From: an uncultured Erysipelotrichaceae bacterium
Lineage (GTDB): Bacteria; Bacillota_I; Bacilli_A; RFN20; CAG-826
Reading direction: 5' to 3'
Length of the DNA: 64,000 bases
NCBI GenBank assembly: GCA_902800025.1
Contig: CADCDA010000008.1
Span: 1 to 64,000, forward strand
Shown: positions 24,819-35,000 of the stretch, piece by piece
Layout of the letters: the number at the start of each line of letters is the position of its first letter
Position numbering within the stretch: position 1 is the first letter of the stretch
The notes under the pieces: generated by a model
Seen by the model: the letters and a program-made list of their open reading frames with translations, nothing else
What the model was told of the DNA's origin: nothing
The model's database searches: none
Made by a program: the position numbers and the translations under genes

Positions 24819-26990
24819 TTATAATTCGATTTTAATGTGGCTATGCCCGTTTTTATAAGAATACTTCGCGGACTTCGATAACGTCTCAACCAGTGTGACG
24901 CCAAAGCCACCTTCTTCGATATCATGAGAGAAGTCATTTAAATACTTCTCCTTTTTATTTGTAAATGGATCATAATCATGTCCATTACAAATAATTTCTA
25001 TATAGATATTGTTATCTTTAACTTTATAGTTAACGTCGATAATAAGATCTTCTCTTTCTTCATAAGAAATTAAGTTGTTAAGCAGTTCGTCTAAGATAAT
25101 ACCTACTTTAGATTTTCTTTCGCTATCGACATATCCAAATGCTTTTTCAAAAGCGTCTACTGCTTCTTCGATAATCGAAGGATCTTTCTTGTCAAATGAT
25201 AAAGATAAGGAATTAGAGTTAAATCTCGCAATTAGCATTGTCACATCATCGAATGCTTCTTTATCTCCAACAAAGTCCGCTAATTCGTTTCTCATCGTTA
25301 AGAGATATTCATCTAGACTATGACCGATTGAATTGGTTAGAGTGGATTCAATTCTTTCATAAGTAAATTCTTCTTCGTTATCGTTAATAGATTCATTTAA
25401 TCCATCGGTAAACATAAAGATGATATCGCCTTTATGGAATTTATGTTTCTCTTCGTGATATTCCATATCTCCAACGCCACCTAAGACAAAGTTAGAAGCG
25501 CCGTCAAGTTTAATAACTTTGTTATTAGAAATGATATACGGCTTTTCGTGTCCAGCGTTGACATATCTAATCTCTTCATTTTTAAAGTCGATAACTCCAA
25601 TAAATGAAGTGACAAAAAGGCTTTCATAATTATTTTCAAATAATGTGTCATTTGCTTCTTTAACCGCCACCGATAAATCGACACCACTAAGAAGTTTTGA
25701 TTTGATTAGTTCCTTACTCTTCATCATAAATAATGAAGCAGGAATGCCTTTACCAGAAACATCAGAGATGATAACCGCCATTTCATTATCGCTAATATTG
25801 AAGTAGTCATAGAAATCTCCACCGACTTCTTTGGCAGGCTTAATAAAAGCACGAACTGAAACTTGTTCATTATCAAACATTGCTTTTGGTAAAGCGTCTA
25901 ATTGAATCTTGCTTGCAACTTCGAGTTCAGCGTTAATCTTTTCTTTTTCTCGAGCGTCTAACTTGATAATATCAACATAGTTGATAATCTGTTGCTCCAT
26001 CACTTCAAATGAATCTCCTAACGACTTCATTTCATCATGAGATCTGATATTAAAATGAATCGCTTCAATTGGCTTATTTTGTTCTAATTGAGAGGAGATA
26101 TCTAACGCTGCTTTATTGAGTTTATTAATATTTTTAACAAACATTAAATATGATAAGATCGCATAAACAAGAATAACCGCTAAGCTAGCAAGAGATAAAA
26201 CTAGTATCTCATTATCAAGTGTACCCCTATTTTTTGCGTATACTCGACTAGTCTCATAATCGATAAATGCGTATCCAATAACTTCTTCAATTCCAGATTC
26301 GTTATCGCGAATCTCAATAAATCGATGCTCTTCTCCATCTAAATGGAATCCTTTAATGTTTTCATTACCGATATCATAGATATAATCACTAGTTGCTATA
26401 TCATAATGACTTCCTGGGCAATGATAAAACTTTCCGGTTTGTTTATAACTGTTATGTCTTGTGTCACATACATAAATAAGACGATTCTCGTTAGTTGGAT
26501 CCTTAATTGCGTAATAAGATATTTGATCTGCATACGCGGAGACATAAAGTAATAATTGATTAATGGTTGTATATGGGTTGTAGAAGTTAGTTAAATAGTG
26601 TTCGTTCATATACATTCCATAAGGATAGAAGTTAAAAAACGCAGCTGAAAAAACCTTTTCATATTCTTCAAAACTATTAAAGTCCTTTAGTTCAGCGTTT
26701 CTAACTGTTTCTGCTACTATATCTGTTCCTGAATAGGTGTCTAAAACATATTCTCTGATGGTCTTAAAAGCACTAGTGGCTTGAGAACTTGTCGCACTAT
26801 TTGGGTCGAAATAATCATATGCGTATTGCATCGATTCATTCGCATTATCATCCATATCCTTAAGGCTACGATTAATCATGTTGTTATAGCTAACAACAAT
26901 CGCCACTGTACTCGCAACAAAAGCAGTGACCATTCCAAGAAGGATCACTTTTAAAAGTATAGGGAAACGTAAACGTTTCTTTTCTTTCAT
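24819..26990 (-). CDS. SpoIIE-type PP2C phosphatase with HAMP and ATPase domains
   Basis: This 723-residue membrane phosphatase has a helix at residues 12-32, an extracellular sensor region to about 255, a second helix (LASLAVILVYAILSYLMFV) and a HAMP-like linker. Then comes a SpoIIE/RsbU phosphatase domain with AKEVGGDFYDYF, ISDVSGKGIPASLFM, NAGHEKPY, FMFTDGLNE and DDVTMLIARF. A C-terminal HATPase_c domain (LDELLNNLISY, GGFGVTLVE) resembles RsbW-type kinases. Such phosphatases dephosphorylate STAS antagonists. The STAS gene is 12 bp upstream and a MATE-RsbW fusion precedes it, so these form a partner-switching cascade at the end of the NRPS gene cluster. Confidence 0.9.
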   Translation of the reverse strand: MKEKKRLRFPILLKVILLGMVTAFVASTVAIVVSYNNMINRSLKDMDDNANESMQYAYDYFDPNSATSSQATSAFKTIREYVLDTYSGTDIVAETVRNAELKDFNSFEEYEKVFSAAFFNFYPYGMYMNEHYLTNFYNPYTTINQLLLYVSAYADQISYYAIKDPTNENRLIYVCDTRHNSYKQTGKFYHCPGSHYDIATSDYIYDIGNENIKGFHLDGEEHRFIEIRDNESGIEEVIGYAFIDYETSRVYAKNRGTLDNEILVLSLASLAVILVYAILSYLMFVKNINKLNKAALDISSQLEQNKPIEAIHFNIRSHDEMKSLGDSFEVMEQQIINYVDIIKLDAREKEKINAELEVASKIQLDALPKAMFDNEQVSVRAFIKPAKEVGGDFYDYFNISDNEMAVIISDVSGKGIPASLFMMKSKELIKSKLLSGVDLSVAVKEANDTLFENNYESLFVTSFIGVIDFKNEEIRYVNAGHEKPYIISNNKVIKLDGASNFVLGGVGDMEYHEEKHKFHKGDIIFMFTDGLNESINDNEEEFTYERIESTLTNSIGHSLDEYLLTMRNELADFVGDKEAFDDVTMLIARFNSNSLSLSFDKKDPSIIEEAVDAFEKAFGYVDSERKSKVGIILDELLNNLISYEEREDLIIDVNYKVKDNNIYIEIICNGHDYDPFTNKKEKYLNDFSHDIEEGGFGVTLVETLSKSAKYSYKNGHSHIKIEL

Positions 26991-27002
26991 TTTTATTCCT
27001 TA

Positions 27003-27299
27003 CTATTTGACTGTGAGAACATTGTTAAATCCAGTAACCTTAAAGACTTCTTGGCAAACTGGGTTGAGATTATGAATCTCTAATTCTTTGTTTTGACTAG
27101 CTAAATTTTTCTTAAGAGCTAATAAAGCACGTAATCCAGCAGAAGAAATATATTCAAGTTCTTTCATATCGATAATTACTTTCGCTTCTTTGATTTCTTC
27201 TTTTGCTAAAGCGTCAGTAAATTCAACAGAAGTAACTGTGTCTAATCTTCCTTGCAAGGAGATGACTAAATCTGCTCCGTGATTAATTGAAATTTCCAT
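27003..27299 (-). CDS. STAS-domain anti-anti-sigma-like protein
   Basis: This 98-residue single STAS domain resembles SpoIIAA/RsbV. VIIDMKELEYISSAGLRALL holds the conserved serine region that partner kinases phosphorylate. I start it at ATG 27299, with GGAG upstream, 4 bp after the MATE stop. In partner switching this protein would be phosphorylated by an RsbW-like ATPase domain (such as the one fused to the MATE protein) and dephosphorylated by the SpoIIE-like phosphatase next door. No sigma factor gene is in the window. Confidence 0.9.
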   Translation of the reverse strand: MEISINHGADLVISLQGRLDTVTSVEFTDALAKEEIKEAKVIIDMKELEYISSAGLRALLALKKNLASQNKELEIHNLNPVCQEVFKVTGFNNVLTVK

Positions 27300-27303
27300 A
27301 AAT

Positions 27304-29052
27304 TTATGCTCCTTTATTAAATTTGATTTCAAACACTGTATTATTTAAGTTTAACACACGCATGTACGATATTTTATCAGTAAGTCCCATAATGAGTTTA
27401 ATTCCACTTGTGGAATAATTCTCGCTTTCATCAAACTCATATTTAGTTGGATCAAATGGAACTCCATCATCTCTTATTCTTAATAATAACGTATCATCGG
27501 TGACTTTAAGATTAACATCAATATAATTGTGCTTCTCTTTTTTATAACCATATTCGACGATATTGTCCACCATTTCTTCGCAAGCTAAGCCAACAATCTG
27601 GCTCTCTCTATTTGGAATATTATGGTCTTTTGCAAACTCGATGATTTGTTCTGAGACAGCAGAAGCGTTTTTCATTTCGTTATCAAGAGAAACATCAAAC
27701 GATTCATAATCGAGCTTCTCAACCATGTAAATGCCTTTGTAATTCTTCTTTTTGTTATAGAAAATGAGGAAGATATAAACAATAATGACTGTCGCTACTT
27801 CATTAGCAGCACTTGCAATACAATATCCTAATAATCCATGAGTGTGTAAAAGCACCAAAGTGAGAGGCAAAACAATTACCGATTCTCTTAATATAACAGT
27901 GAGAATCGAAGGGACATTCTTATCAATCGTTGGATAATAATTCGTTGAGAATTTATTGATCTCATATGGTAAGAAGGAGATGAGATAGACCCAAAGAATC
28001 ATATTGAGATATGTTGAATCTCCAGTTTCGGTATAACCGAAAATCGCACAGTAAGCATTCGGGAAGATTAAAATGAATAGTGAAATCAAGACTGTCACTA
28101 TTAATGTTAACCAATAGATTTTCCTCGCCACTGATTTAAGCGAATAATAATCTTTTTCTCCATAGAAAATTCCACATAGATTTGGAATGATGTTTAAGAT
28201 TCCTCCGCATAGTAAATCAAAAAGGAACACCATGTTAGAAATAAGTCCGTATAACACTAAGTCATATGAAGATAAAAGTTTTCCAATAAAGATATTAGCG
28301 ACTAACATCTGAATTGCGGTTAATAATAAATTAAGTGTCGTAGTTGCGGAAGCTTTAAAGACATTCTTTCCACCACAACCTTTAATTTTAAAGGTTAGAG
28401 TTAACATTCTCTTTTTATTAATAAAATAGAAGATAACAGCAATACAGCCAACTAAATATCCTGCTCCAGTTGATAAAGCCGCTCCATACATTCCCATATT
28501 GAATACTTTAATGAATAAAACTTCTAAGCCAACTTTTGCAATATTAGAAATGATATAGAAGATTGATGATAAACGAGGATTATTATCAACCGCCATAAAT
28601 GAACCAATTAATAAAGCAAATGTAATAATTGGATCAGTGAGAAGATACATATAGACGTATGGATAAGAGTATTCCAAAGATGCTTCTCCAAATAAAGCTG
28701 CTAAAGGTCTAGAAGCAAAGAAAGAAATAAGAGCAAAGACAATTGAAATTGACATTCCAACAATCATTGAGAAAGAAAATGCTTTTTTCGCGCCAACAAT
28801 ATCTCTTTTTCCTAAAAGATTAGCAACAACAATCGCTCCACCAACACCAATAGCAAAGCCTGGAATTTGAACGATATATAAAATTGGCAAAACTAAGGAT
28901 GATGCACTAAGAGCGTCGTTACCGATGAAATTACCAACCAAAATACCATCAACAAGTGAACCAAATTGCATAGCAAAAATCATCAAAATTGATGGAATGA
29001 GGTACATGATAAACTTACGATTAATAAGTTTCGAATTTCTTTCTAAACTCAT
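27304..29052 (-). CDS. MATE transporter fused to an RsbW-like ATPase domain
   Basis: The protein has 582 residues. Residues 1 to about 430 form a MATE-family efflux transporter with about 12 helices (LIPSILMIFAMQFGSLVDGI, GVGGAIVVANLLGKR). Residues about 445-582 form a HATPase_c_2 domain like RsbW/SpoIIAB, with VGLACEEMVDNIVEYGY, IRDDGVPFDP and SGIKLIMGLTDKI. The start ATG overlaps the NRPS stop as ATGA, so export of the NRPS product is the likely task. The fused kinase-like domain suggests transport or signalling is controlled by the adjacent STAS and phosphatase. Fusion is seen directly; the regulatory link is inferred. Confidence 0.9.
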   Translation of the reverse strand: MSLERNSKLINRKFIMYLIPSILMIFAMQFGSLVDGILVGNFIGNDALSASSLVLPILYIVQIPGFAIGVGGAIVVANLLGKRDIVGAKKAFSFSMIVGMSISIVFALISFFASRPLAALFGEASLEYSYPYVYMYLLTDPIITFALLIGSFMAVDNNPRLSSIFYIISNIAKVGLEVLFIKVFNMGMYGAALSTGAGYLVGCIAVIFYFINKKRMLTLTFKIKGCGGKNVFKASATTTLNLLLTAIQMLVANIFIGKLLSSYDLVLYGLISNMVFLFDLLCGGILNIIPNLCGIFYGEKDYYSLKSVARKIYWLTLIVTVLISLFILIFPNAYCAIFGYTETGDSTYLNMILWVYLISFLPYEINKFSTNYYPTIDKNVPSILTVILRESVIVLPLTLVLLHTHGLLGYCIASAANEVATVIIVYIFLIFYNKKKNYKGIYMVEKLDYESFDVSLDNEMKNASAVSEQIIEFAKDHNIPNRESQIVGLACEEMVDNIVEYGYKKEKHNYIDVNLKVTDDTLLLRIRDDGVPFDPTKYEFDESENYSTSGIKLIMGLTDKISYMRVLNLNNTVFEIKFNKGA

Positions 29053-32000
29053 ATATCAGTCCTCTCAAAGAAACCAAGTGTTTCTAGCGATTCGATCGCA
29101 TTTCTTAAATAGTGATAGTCAGTAATTGGCCACTTATATCCTAAATGATATAAAGACTTATTAGTGAATTCGTTATCAGACAAGATGAAGGAGTGAGTGT
29201 GCATATCACTTGATGAATAGGAAATAAGAGAAGAAACGAGCATGCTCTTAGAATCATCCATCATCATTTCTTTCATCGATTCAAGGAACTCGGCGTCACT
29301 CACAACTTTGATATCAAATCCGAGTTCATTAAGGACATAAATAATATCACCCATTTCCACCATATGAGAGTTCGCTGAATGGAAAATAGTGAACTTCTTT
29401 GGGGTTTTAGCGAGTAAAATGATAGTTTTTGCAACTTCATCAATTGGTGAGAAGTCAACAGTGATATCCATCGAATTAACTGGGAATTTATGTAAAACTG
29501 CATATCCTTTTAAATCACGCATAAAGCCGTTGGTAATCGAGTTAGCTTGGAATTCACCATCGCTATTTCTTCCCATTAAGTTACCAACTCTAATGACCTT
29601 GGCGTCAACGCCTTCTTCGGAAGCTTCAAGAATTGCTTTTTCAGCGTTAAACTTCGAATGGACATATTTATTAGAGACATCTTGACCAAAGTCGAGCATG
29701 TTCTCTTTCATCCTAAAGGATGGTTCAAATTTATTATCGATATTTTCTCCAGCAACAGATAAAGTGGAAATTTGTACAATACGACACTTCTTTTCTCTAG
29801 CGATTTCAATTAAATTCTTCACACCACCAACATTAACTCTTTCAATAATATCGTCATTAGCGAAGTGTTTAACAATCGCTGCTGAGTTGATGATTGTGTC
29901 AAATTCATACGCTTTGAGTTTATCTTTTAAGGTTTCATCAGTGACATCGCCGTCCACCACTTTGACATATTTTTCAATTTCTTCAGTTAGTGGAGAATCA
30001 AAGTAATAAGCAAGTAAACCTAATAGTCTATCTTTAGCGTCAAGTTTACCTCCTCTAATAAGAGCGACAACATTAATTTCTTGTCTTAATAATTCTCTTA
30101 AAATGTGAATTCCTAAGAAGCCAGTTCCGCCAGTAAGAAGAACACTCTTAATCTCGTGATCCTCAATGATATCGTTAACTTCAGCAACGACGTTATGGGC
30201 TAACGCTGGACTTTCCGTATGAGTTTCTTCGTGAACTTCACTAGTTTCGGCTGGTTCGCCATTAATCTCTTTAATGTGTTTTTCTAAATCTAAGATTGTT
30301 GGATAATCAAAGACATCTCCATAAGCGATAGGAAGATTAGCGTTTAACGCTAACATCGCAACTTTTGAAACACTTAAACTCGTTCCTCCCATCTCAAAGA
30401 AGTCATCATCAACACCGACTTTATCAGTGCCTAATGCTTTCTTAAAGATTTCAAGGAGTTGCTTTTCTAATTCATTAGATGCTTCTTTAATTTCTTTAGA
30501 AGTAACTTCAATTTTTGGTTCTGGAAGGGCTTTCTTATCAACCTTTCCATTTGGAGTTAATGGAATCTTTTCAAGTTGCATCATCACTTTTGGAATCATA
30601 TAAGGAGTTAGGGATTTAGCCATATGAGCGGTTAAATCATCCTTATCAATTTCTTTAGAAGCGACAAAGTAAGCCGCTAAATAATCTCCATCTGTTGGAT
30701 TAGTTTTAACTAAGATGACACTTCGAGAAATATTTGGATAAGAGTTCAATACTTTCTCGATTTCATCGAGTTCCACTCTTAAGCCTCTTAATTTAACTTG
30801 GTTATCAAGTCGACCAAAGAATTCGATATTGCCATCGTTATTAAGTCGAGCTAAATCTCCAGTACGATATGCTCTATCACCAAAGACTTCGATAAATGAT
30901 TCTTTAGTTTTTTCAGGTAAGCCATAATATCCTAAGCCAACTGAATCACCAGCGATAGTTAAATCACCAATCGCGTTAGTTGGTAAGACATGACCTGCTT
31001 TATCTAAAATGTACACTTTGGTGTTACCAACTGGTTTACCAATCGTCATATATTCATCAACGACTGTTGAATAAGTACATGTAATTGTTGTTTCAGTTGG
31101 GCCATAACCATTATTGATTATCGCATTAACACCGAGTTTTCTTAATCTATTACATAATTCAATTGGAACGTTTTCTGCACCCATATCAAGAACTTTAAAG
31201 TTCTTTAAGGCTTCAACAAAGGCGTCAATATCAATAAAGTTAGAGACAAATGAAGGAGTCATAAACATGATATTGACTTTATTCTTTTTAAGAGTGTTCG
31301 CTAATAAGAGAGGATTTTCAATCTCTTCTTCGCTAGCGATAACTGCAGTATAGCCATGAGTTAAAGTAACAAACTCTTCTTGCAAAGAAGCATCGAATGA
31401 GAACGAAGCAAATGAACAGCCAACACAACTTTCACCGATATCACGATATTCTTTAGTGGCTAAGTTAGCTCCATCACTCACATAGTTGATGAGGTTGTGA
31501 TGAGAAATCATTACACCTTTTGGCTTTCCAGTAGATCCAGAGGTATAAATCATATATGCGAGAGAATCTAATGGAATCTTTCTATCTGGGTTATTATCTT
31601 TCTTCGAAAGAAGGATGTCTTCAATCGCGAAAGGAATAATTCCAGTCTTTTTCACTAAGTCTTGTTTTTCTTTTAAAATCTCTTTTGTTGAGATGATGTA
31701 TTTACTACCAGAATTAGTGATAATATATTCCACACGATCATCTGGATATTTTGGATCGATTGGTACAAACGCTCCACCTGATTTAACAATACCTTGTCTA
31801 ACAACATAGGCTTCGGCAATTCTAGGCATAAACATCACTACTGTTTGTCCGATTTCAACGCCTTTATCAATTAAAGTATGCGCAACTTTATTAGCGGCTT
31901 TATTGAATTCGTCATAAGTATATTGTCTATTACATCCAATAACTGCGACTTTATCTTTATTTTTAATAGCTTGTCTTTCCACTAGCACATTAGCGGTTAC

Positions 32001-35000
32001 TTGTTCTAAATCGACGTGAGTGGAATTTGTTTCATCGTATTTCTTTTTATCTTCCTTAGAAAGAAGTTCAATTTCAGAAATAGTTTTCTTAGTGATAAGC
32101 TCATTTAACACCATCTCAAACAAACGATTGAATGACTCGATTGTGAAGATGTTATAAAGCGCTTTATCCCATTCATAATGAGCGCGATATTTACCGTTTT
32201 CTAAGAAGATGTCTAAACCGAAATCACTCTTTGGAGTATCGCTTTCAAGTAGCACTGAAGATACTTTATATCCACCGATGTTATCAAAGACGAAATCATC
32301 TCCTTGATAAGCAAAGATAATATCTGCGGAGATATCGTAATCGTTAGCGATATCACCAAATGAATATAAATCATTTTCTTCTAAACCACTGAGAAGTTCT
32401 TTAGTCTCACTAAGTTTAGAAATAATCTGATCATTTTCTTGGTATTTGATAAACACTGGTAAAGTCTTAACTAACATTGAAACAGTGTTTATCATCTTTG
32501 ATGATTTTCTACCGTTATAGATCGTTGTGTATAGCGATTCATTCTTATATAAGAATTTAGATAGAGTGAAAGCAAAAGCGAAATTAAATAACGCATTATT
32601 TGTTAATTTGTTACTATCAACAAACTTCTTAACTTTTTCATTATCAAGTCCTAGTGAATAATCAACCGATTGAAGTTTAGATTCTTTTTCAACTTTCAAA
32701 TCTTTCTTTAAAACATATTCACCATCAACATCTTTTAAAACACCTTGATAGAATGATTTGGCTTTTTCTAATTTATCAGTCTTTAAGTCATTTCTTTCTT
32801 TTAAAGCGATTTCAAATCCAGTGTATGTTTCTTTAGAAACATCTTCGCCAGAATACGCTTTGTTGAGATCATTTAATATAATCGCTTCAGATGTTCCATC
32901 ACAAACAATATGATGGAAATCTAAGAAGAGATAATTTTCTTTTCCTTCATAGATTTCAATTCGATATAAACTATCGCCTAAAATAGAGAATGGTCTAACT
33001 AGCTTAGAAATATCGATTTCTTCTTTTTTGATTGTGACCACTGAAGGGGTTTCTTTTCTTGAAGCAACAATTTCTCCATCTTTATTCATCGATAGAATTG
33101 TCTTCAAATATGGATGAGCGTCGATAACTTTAATGAGTGCATCCTTTAATTTATTCAAATCGAGTTTTTTATCCAGCTTGAATAAATATGGAATGTTGTA
33201 ATTCGTGGAATTAACTTTAGAAACGCATTCAACAAAGATACCTTCTTGGGTTTTACTAAGTGGATATTCTTCTAATAATTCAAAAGTTTCATCATCTTGT
33301 TTATTAGAGAGGAACTTCGCTAAAGCTTCAATGGTTGGATTATCTTTCAAATCTCCATTTTCAACTGTCTTTCCGTATTTCTTTGATAAGAGGATAACAA
33401 GTCTAATTGAAGAAATTGAAGTTAAACCAACATCAAAGATGTTATTAGTGACGCCGAATTGGTCATGGCCAATAACTTCTTTTAATAAATCAAAGATAAT
33501 CTTTTCGTCTTCATTACGAGGAGCGACAACTTCTTCTTGTTGAATTTCTGGCATTGGTAAGGCTCTCTTATTAACCTTTTGGTTTTGGTTAAGAGGAATC
33601 TTATCAATTTGCATTGTGTAGGCAGGGACCATATAAGGCGGCTTCTTGCTTCTAATGAATTCGTTGAGTTCTTCAACGTTAATCTTTTCATCACTTACTA
33701 CGTAAGCAACGATAAACTTCACTCCACTTGGATCAGTGAAATCTTTGACTGTCGCATCTTTGATTTTTGAGAATTCACGGATTACTTTTTCAACTTCAGA
33801 AAGCTCAATTCTAAAGCCTCTAATCTTTACTTGTCCGTCTTTACGTCCGATAAAATCAACTTTTCCATCTGGAAGAAGTCTAACAATATCGCCGGTTTTA
33901 TATAATCTTTGATACTTTTCATCTTTAGTGAACCAGTTAGTTAAGAAAGCTTCACTATTTTCTTTTTCTCTATTTAAATAGCCTCTTGCTACTTGTGGTC
34001 CAGAAATATAAAGTTCACCACTAACTAGAGTTGGTAATCTCTTTTTATTCTTATCTAGAACATAAATCTTGTAATCAGATAAGGACTCACCAATAGGAAC
34101 TCTCGCGTATAATTTGTCCACCAATTGACGAGTGCAGAATACCGTACCTTCGGTAGGACCATAGAAATTATAGAATTTAAATCCTTTTGGTGGTTCGATT
34201 GGAACGAGTTTTTCTCCACCAACCCCAAAGACTTTAAGTGATTTTGGATGAATTTCACTAGCGAATTGACGACCAACCTGAGTAGTAATGAAACTATGAG
34301 TAATTTCTTTTTCATCAAAGTACTCACCTAATTCAATTAAATTGAGTCTCATTTCATCTGGAATGACATAGACACATCCTCCACTAGTGAGAGTTGGATA
34401 TAAGTCCATCATATCGGCATCAAAGCCATAGGAAGCATAAGCGCTAACTCTACTCTTTGAATCAAGTTTAAATTCATTACGATAATATCTTGTAAAAGCA
34501 AAGATATTGCCGTGTTCTAACATAACTCCTTTTGGTAAACCGGTTGAACCAGAAGTATAAAGCATAATGAACATATCTTTTGGTTCTGGTTTATTTTTAA
34601 TAGGAGTGTCATCTTTAAATGATAATAACGAACTGACTAACACTTCTTTTCCATGGAAGTCATCAATAAGTCCTTCTAAATCATCATCTCTAATTAAAAC
34701 AATCGCCCCGGAGTCCTTAACCATGAAAGAAAGCCTCTCTTTTGGATAAGAAGGATCTAGAGGTTGATATGCCGCTCCTGTCTTAATGACTGCTAAAGAG
34801 GCCAATACAATGTATTCTGATTTATTGATTAAAATCGAAACAACCTTTTCTTTTTTGGCGCCAAGTTTAATTAACTCATTAGCGATTCTTGTTGTGATTT
34901 CATCAACTTGTTTATAAGTGTATTCTCTATCCTTAAAAACAACCGCTAAGTTATTTGGATATTTTTTAGCCGTTTCTAAGAAGTCATCTAAAATTGTGCG

